Assembly (NCBI RefSeq): GCF_000516985.1
Contig: NW_006917094.1
Span: forward strand, 1,054,001 to 1,118,000
Reading direction: 5' to 3'
From: Pestalotiopsis fici W106-1
Taxonomy: Eukaryota > Ascomycota > Sordariomycetes > Amphisphaeriales > Sporocadaceae
Length of the DNA stretch: 64,000 bases
The notes under the pieces were generated by a model. That model was not told where the DNA came from. It did no database searches and saw only the letters and a program-made list of their open reading frames with translations. Of the stretch, positions 23,901 to 33,438 are shown piece after piece. Every line of letters begins with the position of its first letter. The stretch's first letter is position 1. The position numbers were made by a program, and so were the translations under genes.

Positions 23901-24189
23901 GGGCATTGCTTCGCACTTGCGCAAGCTGCGGGAGAACTCGCTGCCCACCGAGGAAGAGCGCAAGGCTTGGCCAGCCGAGTTGACTGCCGAGGAGAAGGAG
24001 GAGCTGCGAGCAAAGGCCCGCAAACTGTTCATCCAAAGTAGCGTGCCTGCAGCACTCATGGGCATCATGGGTCAATCTGCCACAAGCGAGGCGCTGGGAA
24101 GGCTGTTTGACTGCCTCCAAATTGAGGAAGTTGCACGAGGCTTGTTCTTTGGCATCATGCTTCAAGCTGTTCGCGTTGTTACGCACTGA
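20956..24189 (+). CDS. PXA-PX-Nexin_C membrane protein (sorting nexin-like)
   Basis: A single-exon 1077-residue protein of the Mdm1/SNX13-SNX25-like architecture, expected at endomembrane contact sites or endosomes. A hydrophobic hairpin (residues about 73-112, LGGIAVALAAVTYFILGQIG and following) should anchor it. A PXA domain covers about 155-345, with DALTSLVDAVIRDYVDWWYG. A Lys/Glu-rich coiled-coil segment lies near 385-425. The PX domain (about 554-665) ends with EIERYMRAACSEKPLAESEA. A long Ser-rich disordered linker precedes the Nexin_C domain (about 910-1060, SEQETRVAVELLFAVINELY). No RGS domain is apparent between PXA and PX, unlike animal SNX13/25. The PX core reads MKTYPQFEALHESL where most members have RRYSDF, so phosphoinositide binding may be altered. 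The first ATG in the long frame was used. Confidence 0.92.
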   Translation: MIAEHDAHDGAATASPVVMEPDHASENEHTEKPLEALPEERAQATTTATPVAQEEDLATKALQFLSTATPGTLGGIAVALAAVTYFILGQIGLVLIGAFAGVTLFISYEAKHPEVSRAVRREKGYDFLDRLLDTNPQATASRIDQDDEDDSQALAQSFDQFQPETQDALTSLVDAVIRDYVDWWYGPIIPSDRSFPLSCRKVLTSFLLSVSNRLSRKRPADAFVDFLTNTCSIIIVFFSEMTAAYASVPTDSSITAADAIYNYLSTNTESALSNLLNQRQQASKFKMVAEDLLGFLERSTYDCDPARIFLREVLAQSVLEGTLQTCSKAEWLNGWIVYLLESGETDLSQAIDEAIQDQKAFADVDGNFGNISLSKGNRNSYEMDRARKKEMTHKKKLSKADEEMERAMEEMKKLNDMIAEAEKSKPTNTTNGQGSNASELLEDALKSNAEELDLQGNQQIGAKSAAETFRELSLEAKDQISDLAPGIQMRKEVPVQLPITPKSSMDISRQNPSPLSGQAPSHTRFTRFDQIVPPAQDDQEEPRRPPPLTLHNATITILDDPGTDKSRLRTKPTWEYLVQVEPASSHHPGWMIMKTYPQFEALHESLRRIAAISGATAFLEAHATFAAWKLHTRESLRGEIERYMRAACSEKPLAESEAMKRFLEKGQDNRMSAQRGFSFESMGKGMLDAVQTAPKGLFDGGKVVVGGVTGVLGNIGLGQRKSTISSVHEVSEEPKTNGSVANRPLSLSALPRVDTATTSRSRESMESTRSSIISTQPGKMPPMDRRASYQLDFEQDGLQPNQYDRWDRKSVSATSSRGNSRASSMAALRSPMKSPSESNLANVKLPPMPSEIPDDYGSPNGTRQSSDTYSRSENNLLSPQTSFSSPSQSQTSHQHKRSSVSDYLAKRPKKEFHPLSEQETRVAVELLFAVINELYTLSSAWNIRRTLLTAAKSFLIRPGNPSLVSIQTLIQETVLDANTSDAGIASHLRKLRENSLPTEEERKAWPAELTAEEKEELRAKARKLFIQSSVPAALMGIMGQSATSEALGRLFDCLQIEEVARGLFFGIMLQAVRVVTH

Positions 24190-26196
24190 AAGGTGATGAA
24201 AGACGACCTAGACGATGTATTTTCTTTCATTTTTTTTTTTGGGCGAAAGCGGTAAATTAATAATCTAAAACCATTGCAAGTTACCTGCAATGAGTCAATA
24301 GCCGCGAAGAAAGTTGGGACGATTGTACGATAAACCTATATAGATATGGCACCATGATGTCGCGGTGATGTTCAAGCAGGACTTGCAAGGACACCGAAAA
24401 TTGCGTTCACACAATATCCAAGACGCGTCGGTCTCGACGTTGTAAATTACTCATCAAAAAACACAATATTTTATCACATTTACTTGGCTCCCTTGTCAAT
24501 ATTTGATATGCGAACTTCAGTGATCATGATGGGGCGGTCTTGGGACTCCATTTTCTTCAGCTGCCACGTCAATATGTTGGAATTTAATGTAGACAGGAGC
24601 GTTGTGGCATAAGTGCAGGCACAGTTCGAACTGGGTTATTCTACTGAGCCTATTTTGATCTCCTTCCTTCGCCATCGCGCAGACCTTGATGTGAAAACGG
24701 GTAAGTGTTGAGTACCTAGTAGGTAGCCACGATTTTGACACTTCGGCCCCTTCTTTTGGGTTTGCAACAAGATGAGGTGTACTTGCCTTTGGATGAAACT
24801 CAATGAATACCTTGATTTGTTTGAACAAGCATGACACATATTCGTGTATCTTGATTCTTTCATAGATGGACATGAGATCCAGGCTCCAACGATATCAGAC
24901 CGGAGGAGATGCCTCAGTATCTTTCGGGCAGAGAGGAAGGCAATAACTGAGGCAGTGGAGGTATCCAGGCAATGAGAAAGGCAGGTCCTCGGATTGGCAA
25001 GAGTCATTGTTACCATTAGTTACCGAGGTTTCAACGGATCGAACCTGATCAACATAATTGATATAAAGAGATGGAAAGAACTTAGTCATCTAGACATGTT
25101 GCAACAGCTACAATTATTAGTGGGCAGACTAGGTATGCTGGAAATGTATAAATCTTGTCTACCTTGATGGAAAGGGTGCGCCTCCCGCGGCTTATGTAAA
25201 TGGCTGAGTAGAGCAATATTAAAAGACTTGAGGCTTCCACGAGGCTTTTGTCTTTGGCTGCAAGTTGATTGTCTGTCCATCCCAGTGCAAACGCGGCGCC
25301 TCCAATGATTACTCCATGATTATCCCAGGAATCTCGGCGACCAGACGCATGTGGCCAACCAATTTAGGTACCTACACAATCAGCTGTCTGCCTGCCTACC
25401 TAATTTATTGAAAGCCTGAGCAGACTACTTGGGCTAGGCAGGTGCAAAAGTGCAAACGAGCGGCGGGCCACTCAACAGAAAATTCACAAGCTTCGCCGCT
25501 CGCCGCAAAGGCAAGTCCAACAAGTGACAAGAAATTACAAAACGGCGACTTCTTCCTGCCTTTCTTCTCACTCAACCCACCAACAAATCTTCTCCCTCAC
25601 TCACGGCCGCCAGACCTGTTCTTACTGTTGCCGCCACCACGACCGCCGCCGCCTGGAGTGCTCAAGCACATTATTCACTGCCGTCCGTGGCAGGAATAAT
25701 TCCTGGCATATCAAACGTGTGAGCAAGTTCCGACATCATCCCACGCGTTTGACCTGTGTCTTCTCCTTCTTCAGGACGCGTGTGTCTTTCCAAAGTGCAC
25801 AGACAAAGAAATATTCCATCACTTCATCTTCAGCGCCGTCTTCTCGACTATTTCCCCCTGCTTGCCGTCTAGTCATTCAGGCAAAAGCCAAAGAGTAGTC
25901 ACTCGCCGCCCAGAAACTCACCGTACCTCTTTCCTTGTGACTGTCTTTTGGCAGCATCCACCCTCAGCCCCAATTAGACCTGCATGGTCAAAGATTGTCA
26001 CCTTCTTCACTCGGTGTACACAAATCCCATCATAACACCATAGAGCAGCACTTGCCATCGGCATCAGCATCCGCACTTTCATTCCCGTTTTGGCTCATTC
26101 GCCCACCGGACCAAACCAACTACCGCCTGACTACGGTTTCGCTCAAACAAACAAAAGCCTTCACACTGGGCACAGACGCTTTGTTGGGTGGAAATC
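24190..26196. other. Intergenic region
   Basis: No recognised gene. Three overlapping minus-strand frames between 24517 and 25089 are short, lie in different frames and have no clear splice logic. The last 800 bases before 26197 are C/T-rich and probably form the promoter and leader of the 2EXR gene. Confidence 0.45.
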
Positions 26197-27789
26197 ATGG
26201 CGCCCTTACAGGATGTAGAGGATCCCTCTCATCCAAATGTCGCCACAACCAGACAAAATGCAGAAGCGCCCTTCTTCCGGCTCTTGCCCATCGAAATTCG
26301 ACTCAAGATCTACGAATACGCTCTGTCAGAGGTTGAACCAATTCACGTACAGCAAATCGCGGCTCGATCGAATAAATTTGCCCATCAACCGGGTTCCATA
26401 GCCACAAGGCGTGAAATGTTCGTATCTCGCCTCACACGGGTCAGTCGGCAGATCTACCTTGATCTCAACTTCAACCCAGTGTTCTACCGTGTCAACAAAT
26501 TCGAGTTCGATGAACCGTGTGTCTTACTCCAATTTCTTGCGGCACTCACACCTACGCGACGTGCATTGATTCGAGACATCAAGTTGTCAAATTTTTATTG
26601 TCGTGGCTTCGATGCTGGCATCATCGAATTCTTCCCAAATGTTGACCTCGGCGATCATGGAATCCGATACCTTTTTCACCTGAAGATCCATGTGAAGGTC
26701 TTTCAACATTTGTCTACTCTACTCAGCTTTTGTCATGATCTCCGTCATCTGCGAATACGTGTTAGTATGCGTAAGTACTGGGACGGCCTACCGTCGGTAG
26801 GCACCTTCCTCCTCACGACATTCATCAATGCTGCAGCATCTGATGAATTGGACCCAAGCATGAGGAGAATATCACACATAGATCCAATATTGGTCTACCA
26901 TCATGGCCCTTTCGAAAAGCTGCAAACGGAGGTCGATCTTACCGACACAAGTCCTCTCCCAACGGAGATTCTGACAGCTGACCAGACAGAACTGCTTACG
27001 CGGGCCAGGGTTGCTGTCGCATCCCTCAAACAGCGTTGGAAGAGAGCAGAGAGAGATGGACATAGCACTCGCATCAATCCCACTGAGAAACAACTCCGGG
27101 AAGCACTTCAGCATAGTCGAATTGATTTCCCGGGTGAAGATCGCATGGAACTCGATCGTTTCAACAACACATCTGGCACAGTCTCGAGCCGCACACGGCA
27201 GAAATGCAAAAAGGAGGCTGTCGATATCAGTGGAGTCATCCAGAGAACCAAGAACAAGTATAATGCCGAGGGCATGTTGACATGGCGTGCGTTCGACATT
27301 CTCGGTTTGAGACGGAGCGAATCTACCATTGAAGTAGAGGTACAGAACACATCTCGTTTTCAACCATGGGAGTGCTCGTGGGAGCCCATTGAGTCTGTCA
27401 TATCTGCGGACAATGAAGATCTCTTTAGGTGGTATTATGATAGACTCCTAACTCCCTCGAAACTATACATCTCCCGGTCCCTCCTCACAGCTTCATCTGC
27501 ACGCAAGGCTTTACAGAGGATCCAAGAACATCCGAGTCCCAAGGAACTAATAGCAATGGTTCCTGGCCTCTTCATCGACTCTGTATCAGATGAATCACCT
27601 CTGCATATCCAGAAGAGAAAGCGCCGCCGGGCAAATTGGGACTTCATGCAACAACAGCACCAAAACACGATACACGGCCTTACAGAGTTGGTGGAGAAGA
27701 AAGCATCAGAGGAGAAGATGAAGGAGGACAAGGATAAGAAGGAGAAAAAGCAGAAAAGCAAGAAGCGCAAGCGAACTTCCTCATCGTGA
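26197..27789 (+). CDS. 2EXR-domain protein, function unknown
   Basis: A 530-residue single-exon protein. Residues about 25-95 contain a 2EXR (F-box-like) motif: FFRLLPIEIRLKIYEYALSE, then VSRQIYLDLNFNPVFYRVNK. This family is abundant in filamentous fungi; its molecular role is not established, although the F-box-like start suggests protein-protein interaction. The middle is soluble and mixed alpha/beta in character. The C-terminus is a run of Lys/Glu ending in KSKKRKRTSSS, a likely nuclear localisation signal or coiled-coil tail. The frame is open 9 bases upstream through a GTG, but the ATG at 26197 is the first methionine. No intron is required. Confidence 0.85.
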   Translation: MAPLQDVEDPSHPNVATTRQNAEAPFFRLLPIEIRLKIYEYALSEVEPIHVQQIAARSNKFAHQPGSIATRREMFVSRLTRVSRQIYLDLNFNPVFYRVNKFEFDEPCVLLQFLAALTPTRRALIRDIKLSNFYCRGFDAGIIEFFPNVDLGDHGIRYLFHLKIHVKVFQHLSTLLSFCHDLRHLRIRVSMRKYWDGLPSVGTFLLTTFINAAASDELDPSMRRISHIDPILVYHHGPFEKLQTEVDLTDTSPLPTEILTADQTELLTRARVAVASLKQRWKRAERDGHSTRINPTEKQLREALQHSRIDFPGEDRMELDRFNNTSGTVSSRTRQKCKKEAVDISGVIQRTKNKYNAEGMLTWRAFDILGLRRSESTIEVEVQNTSRFQPWECSWEPIESVISADNEDLFRWYYDRLLTPSKLYISRSLLTASSARKALQRIQEHPSPKELIAMVPGLFIDSVSDESPLHIQKRKRRRANWDFMQQQHQNTIHGLTELVEKKASEEKMKEDKDKKEKKQKSKKRKRTSSS

Positions 27790-28506
27790 TGGAATGCCTG
27801 GCGTTGGGCATCATGGACTGACATTATTAGCACGCTTGACTTTTCTTTGCGTTTAGTCCTGTTCGGAACCATAGTTCTCTTGATAGGGCAGTCTTTCTAT
27901 TGCCATAGTTACTCTACTGTCTGTAGCTTAATGATTGCTTTTGATAAACTCTGGGCGTAATTCATCCCTTGAAATTTCTCACCCCTTTTCTCGGCAATCG
28001 CGCCTACCTAGATCGTAATGACCTATCATCCAATACTAGCTTCATGGCTGGGACGAGGAATGCCTTGGAAATAAATATATATTAGCTACTTGTGGTTCGT
28101 AGCTGTAGAAATTGATACTATGGAAGTCTATCATTACAGTCATCATTGTTGGCAAGAGCAAATCAGCAACATGATCTCAGGCAAAAGTGGACCTGGCAAA
28201 TCTGGTCATCGACTTCCAAAGGGCCATGTTGTCAGCCAGAGAGGACTTTTCATTCTTAGCTGAAAAAGACCAGATTCTCAGTGTCTTGATCTGTATTAGT
28301 TGACAGTCAGTCGAGCTTTGGCAGGAAGCAAAGATCTGTCCAGAGCGGCTCAGCAGGTCAGCCTCACTCTTGTGCCGTCAAATCCTTCACGATAGGATCA
28401 TCATACAAAACCGAGGCCTCCCCGCCGTTCTCAACTTTAGTATTAGCATACATGTTTGAAAGTGAAGTATTATCATTTTATCGTTTCAGATAAAAACGCT
28501 CGAAAA
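27790..28506. other. Intergenic region
   Basis: Nothing recognisable beyond the 3' flank of the 2EXR gene and the presumed promoter of the secreted SnoaL-like gene. Confidence 0.5.
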
Positions 28507-29061
28507 ATGCAGCCCATCTTCTCGTTATCCGCTCTCCTAGCTTGCGCAGGTGCCGCCCTCGCTGCTCCGTCCTCTCTTCCTTCTGCCTCGCAGAATCTGT
28601 CGATTTTCAACAAGAGAAGCGACACATGTCTCGACGACGCCGACGGCGCGAGACTCGCCGCCCAGTTTGCCGACCTGGTGGGCAACTACACGGCCGCCAA
28701 GGCCGACGCGCTCCTCCTGCCCGACTATGCCGACTACAGCGACGGCATCAACAGCCTGATGGGTAGGCCCCCCGGCAGCGAGACGTTTGCGGGCCGCGAG
28801 GCCTTCAAGGCGGCGCAGGCGGGCCATGGAGGCACGCCCATGGTGGTGAGCGACGTCGTGGCGGTTACTTGCGATGCTGTCGTGTGGACGTGGACGGCGG
28901 CGTTTGGGGAGGCTGCTAAGAGTGTCAGGGGGATTAATGTTGTGCGCTATGTCCTCGGCGAGGATGGGAATTGGTGGGTGGCGCGGGTGGACATGGAAAT
29001 GAATAGTCTGGTCTATCTAGAGGATTTGGGGGGTTCGTGGACGATGCCTGCTACTGCATGA
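28507..29061 (+). CDS. Secreted SnoaL/NTF2-like protein
   Basis: A 184-residue single-exon protein. A clear signal peptide is present (MQPIFSLSALLACAGAALAA) and a Kex2-like Lys-Arg at residues 36-37 (FNKRSDTC) suggests propeptide removal. The mature part has the signature of a small NTF2/SnoaL-like cone fold: CLDDADGARLAAQFADLVGN, then ALLLPDYADYSDGINSLMG, and a C-terminal INVVRYVLGEDGNWWVARVD strand pair. Two cysteines (41 and one in VAVTCDAVVW) could form a disulfide. Fungal members of this type are secreted, mostly of unknown function. The ATG at 28507 was chosen because it directly precedes the signal peptide; upstream in-frame codons give no better start. The coding sequence appears more GC-rich than its flanks. 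Confidence 0.85.
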   Translation: MQPIFSLSALLACAGAALAAPSSLPSASQNLSIFNKRSDTCLDDADGARLAAQFADLVGNYTAAKADALLLPDYADYSDGINSLMGRPPGSETFAGREAFKAAQAGHGGTPMVVSDVVAVTCDAVVWTWTAAFGEAAKSVRGINVVRYVLGEDGNWWVARVDMEMNSLVYLEDLGGSWTMPATA

Positions 29062-29234
29062 GAAATATCGGGCGGACAGTGGGGGAGCACGGAACGGAGG
29101 GAAATAACCCATGCCATGAGAGATGCTTTGAAACGAAAGAAGTTGTTGCGAGTTTCTCGGACTCGATGGATTATAAATTATGTGATACACCAAGCCTATT
29201 CTAGAATTATCTAATCCCCTTGAGAGATGAAAGA

Positions 29235-31769
29235 TTACATTGCAAACATGAATACACCAACCATGACGAGCAGACTTAGGGTCGTGATACCAGTCTTGCC
29301 AGCCCCATTCACGGAGACGCCAGATCCCGATGTTCCACCACCATGACCGGCAGAGCCACTGGCGGTAGTCTCTGGGGTATAAGACAACGACACCGTGGCA
29401 TTATGCCCAGACGACACGGGCACCAATGTGGCCGTGGCTGTCACGACAACAACCAAGTCGGAGAGGGCCGTGGAAACGGTGACGCTGGAGACGGAAGCGG
29501 ACGAGGACTTGACCGTGACGGTCGTGTACAGCCGGAGTGTCGAGGTTGTGGTGGTGGTGCCCTCGAGAGTCGTCGTCTTGGATCCGATGCTATTTTTGGT
29601 GCTGGTGCTACCGCCGACTTGGTAGCTACCGCCTCCGCTGCCGCCTTCACCCTGGCCTCCATTGCTGCTGGCACTTGTCGGTGTGCTCTTGGTAGCTGAG
29701 ACAGTGGCGCCTGTCTCGACTTCGGGAGTCGTTGCGCTGTAGGGAACGGAAGTGCCAGATGCTTCAGACTTGTGGGTGCTCGCACCCGTTGCCGTGACGG
29801 GACAGACCGTGGTGTAGAGTGGAATGGTCTCGGTCACAACGACTGGGCTGCTGCGTGCTGGGCAATTGGTCACGGTAGGGGCACACGAGGTAACGGTTTG
29901 CACCCGTGTGGTGTAGACTGTAGAGGTCGTAAACTCGGTTGCGGATGTCGTGGTTGGCTCCGTGACGTCGGCTGAGCTCTCTGTTGCCGATGCTTCGTAA
30001 GAGGTGGGAACTGCATCAGTGGCTGAGCTAGAGTACGTGCTGGAGGACGCTGTTTCGGAGGCCGAATATGTAAGCACCGTGGACGAGGTGGAGCTTCCAG
30101 CCGAGGTTGTGGTGATGGTCGCATTGGCAGTCGAGTACGTCGCCGTTTGGTCATCAGTACAGGTAGTGGTGTTGCTGTAAGAACTGTGCGAGAGGGTAGT
30201 AGCAGGGAGGCTCGAGGCTGTAGCACTTGTTGCGCTCGTGATTGTGTAGTTTGAAGACTCGGAAACAGACAAGGTTGCAGAGGAAGAAGTATACGCCGAC
30301 GATGATGGCACTGTGGTGGGCAAAGTTGCCGAATAAGAGCTCGTGATGATCTCGCTGTCAGTGGAGTAGACTGTCGACGAAGTCGAGATCGGAAGGGTCG
30401 CACTGGTAACTGGTTCGGAAGACGGTCCGTATGATGAAGCCGTGCTGGTTTGGGTCGAAGGACTAGTAAATGCAGAAGTGGTAGCACTATCAGTGGCCAG
30501 TGCACTTGAGCTATTGCTTGAGCTGGTGATTGAGCTTGTCGAAAGAGATGAGGAGGAGATAGAAATAGAAGTCGTTGCAATGCTGCTAGCCGCAGTTGTC
30601 GTGGTCAACGACTCGGCAGAGGAAGTTGCGGTGGAGGAAGAAGAAGCAGTCGAGGAAGTAGTCGAGGAAGCAGTCGTCGTGTAACTCGAAGTGGACGAAG
30701 TCGTAACGATATCATCTGCTTGCTGATAGACCTTGATGTCTGCAATCTTGAAATACGAGTCCTTGAAGGCTTCAGGATTCTCTGCAACATAGCCGGTACA
30801 AGTGTCATAGCCAGTGGAGGCCTTGCATGAGTCCCAGATACCATCAGCCCCGGCGACACCGCAAAAGTCTATGTTGAAAACAAACTTCATGTCTTGGAAG
30901 GCCTTGTCAATGTTGCAGTCTGTAATCATGAAATTGGGAACACCCCAAGTCAAAGGTAGTGGCTTGCCGAGCGTGACGTCGAGGGGAGTCAACGCTCGAG
31001 TCCAACTCCAAATCTTGAGGTGATCACTCGTCCACTCCAGAGCATACACACCTCCCTCACTCAAACCAAAAGGTAAACCATACGAGTCGGCGGAACAACC
31101 TTGGTTGTCGTATTGTCCAGGAGTCTTGTCGTAGCAATTGTGGGCTTCAATCAGCGATGCAGTCATGTCGGAAGACTTGATTGTACACTCGCCGACGACG
31201 TCGGGGCTGTTGACGTGAGCCGTGTTGCGGTTGAACTCGAGATTGTTCCAATTCTCCACAATGTCAATCTCTCCCTTTGTGGGCCATGGATCGCCAAACA
31301 TCCAAAAGGAAGGCCAGGCGCCGCAGGTTGGTGTGGGCAGATGGGTAAAGTCGGCGATAAAGAGGCCGTGGTTGTACGTAGTCAAACCCTCCAGCCTTAC
31401 ACTCTCCCGACCGTAACCATAGGGATCATAATTTAGACTTGTTTCAGGGCCGACATACACCTCATCGTCGTCGATGGAGATTAGACCAGCCTTGAGGGCA
31501 TCGCTGCGATCAAGATATTGGACGTAGCCCGAGGTTGGGTCGACATCGAGAGGAGTCTTGCCCAAGACACTCTGAATAATCGTCAGCAGTTGATAGATAA
31601 GCCAAGAGCATCAATACAAAACTTGTTTACGTACCACAAAATGACCAAACTTGTCGAAGAAATTAGTAGCATTGTACACGTCAGTGACTGTGTATGACTT
31701 GGTGGCGTCTGCGATAGCAGCAAAAGCGGCGGCAGCAAAGCCAACAGTCTTGATGAGCGAACGAGCCAT
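29235..31769 (-). CDS. GPI-anchored GH16 endo-1,3(4)-beta-glucanase
   Basis: A cell-wall-associated glycoside hydrolase acting on beta-1,3 or mixed-linkage glucans. Minus-strand exons are 31769-31635 and 31571-29235, with a phase-0 GTACGT...TTCAG intron (823 residues). A signal peptide is present ([20 protein letters not shown]). The GH16 domain spans about 30-320 and contains the catalytic motif [11 protein letters not shown] with Glu146, Asp148 and Glu151 (ExDxxE type). Substrate-cleft features include [18 protein letters not shown]. The remaining roughly 480 residues are a Ser/Thr-rich, probably O-glycosylated stalk. The C-terminus has a small-residue omega site region ([12 protein letters not shown]) followed by a hydrophobic tail ([15 protein letters not shown]), as in GPI-anchored proteins. 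Its promoter is divergent from the MFS gene. Confidence 0.93.
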
Positions 31770-33438
31770 GGCTATGGCAATAGTTTATCCAAGAATGGAT
31801 GGACAGAGGTAAAAGAATGAGTGGAATGACGTGTAATACGTCGGAATCGCGTGGGGACTCTGACTCGAGGAACTTGACGATTTCGAAGTCGGGTAGAAAG
31901 AAAAAGAGTGTGATTCATCAGGAGAGGGGACTGGTGCCTGCTTTTGTTCCATTGCTGCAGAGACCTTTTCGGCGGCCTACTCCATCGACGACGACCTCAT
32001 GGCTGTCTGTTATGCAGGTACGGTAAGCCGCCAATCGAGACTATTCGCTGCAGTCGAGAGGCGTAGAATAGAGTCATGTCCAGATACGACATGGACAGAG
32101 AGAAACTTTGTCCTCGCTCTCCCATTGGTTGTATAGACTGTCAGATCATGCGCGAACTGCTTCCCCTGCAGAAACGTGTGGGCACCCACGGCCAGACTGG
32201 GAAAGCGTTAATTTGTGGAAGTGTGAATAGTCACAGGGGCTCAAGGCGGGAGCCTAGCCATGGCACGCCTATCTTGGTGATTCTATATGCGCCGCTCAGG
32301 CGCGTGGATAGGGTGAGGTCGTATCCATGCGTCTCGATTCGGACATCACGGCCGACCAACCGACCTGGAACCCTGAATTCATTGGCCGAAAAACCCACCC
32401 TGGTAGCATGGGGGGCTAAAAAAGAAGCTTAACATGACATCGAACCACGATGGGGGGAAATAAAAACGGTCGAGGCCTAGCTCGCTTGGCATTCGTTGCC
32501 TCTCAAAGTTGACACAAAAAATGGGTATCTTGATGATTGTGGAAATTGAGTCATGTATGCTGATTCCTTCAAGATGTTTGTCCCCGGTTCTTTCGGACCG
32601 TATGCTAATTGTGCGCGTGCGAGTTTGTAGAAAGAGAAGAGAAAAGGCATGCCCACACATAAGTTTGCCGGCCATGGCAGGCGCATGAGTGATTGGAATT
32701 ACTATAATTCACTTTTTGGGACATGTTGTCGTCGTGCTCACAGAGGCAGTCAGTGTCAAGGGTTGTTGAATAATAAAAGAGGAGCCAGTGACAATAACCA
32801 CTGAAGCAGTTCGTTTTTGGCCTACTACAGGTGATGACAGTCATTGGAAGCGACAATCCAACATGACAATGGCCAACGTCAATGTTCATTTGCATCAATC
32901 CGAGATTGAGGGAGGGTGTTCATTTGTTCCCTATAATGGCAAGTATGCGGCTCCCAAGTGCCTTGGCGATCGACGTCTACTAGCAAAGAAGGGGCAATTG
33001 TGCTGTAGATCGTGCCCAGGGCTGACACTATTCTGGAGCTGCAGTATAGAGAATTCAACCATATTGACTCTAGGCCATTGTTCTAGCACATCAAGAATGA
33101 AAAATAAATGACGTGAAATCAGTTCCCTCTTGTGAATGTCACTCGGAATGTGCAGGAACAATCAGTACATAGGCACTATCAACAAGTTTTCATTAATCAG
33201 GCCGCACTCCTCCCGTTTGTAGGCAGCTGGCTGATTTTTCTCTCGATTTCTTTCTTCGGTTGGCCACCAAGGTAAACAGACACGTTCTAGAAAAATTCTT
33301 GCAACTGCCTTACTACAAACGTTCCCCTCTTCCTCCTTTTCCCCTCACCCATTTCTTCACTCTCACCTTTCACTCCCTCCAAATCACATCAATCACAATC
33401 ACAATCACAATCACGAACCGCGCACAAGAACCAACACC
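31770..33438. promoter_or_regulatory. Divergent intergenic region (GH16 / MFS)
   Basis: No supportable gene. It should include both promoters. An AATCAC hexamer repeat (33382-33414) lies 25 bases before the MFS start codon, probably in its 5' UTR. Confidence 0.45.
33382..33414 (+). repeat. AATCAC hexamer repeat in the leader
   Basis: Four to five AATCAC-like units immediately upstream of the MFS start codon at 33439. Confidence 0.8.

Noticed and set aside
24517..25089. Putative minus-strand gene made of three frames
   Set aside because: No consistent splice sites, no recognisable domain, and composition not convincingly coding.
26188..26196. Earlier start for the 2EXR gene
   Set aside because: It relies on GTG; the ATG at 26197 is only nine bases downstream.
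29343..30684. Long plus-strand and alternative-frame open frames across 29.3-30.7 kb
   Set aside because: They are shadows of the Ser/Thr-rich stalk of the minus-strand GH16 gene, where low-complexity codons keep other frames open.
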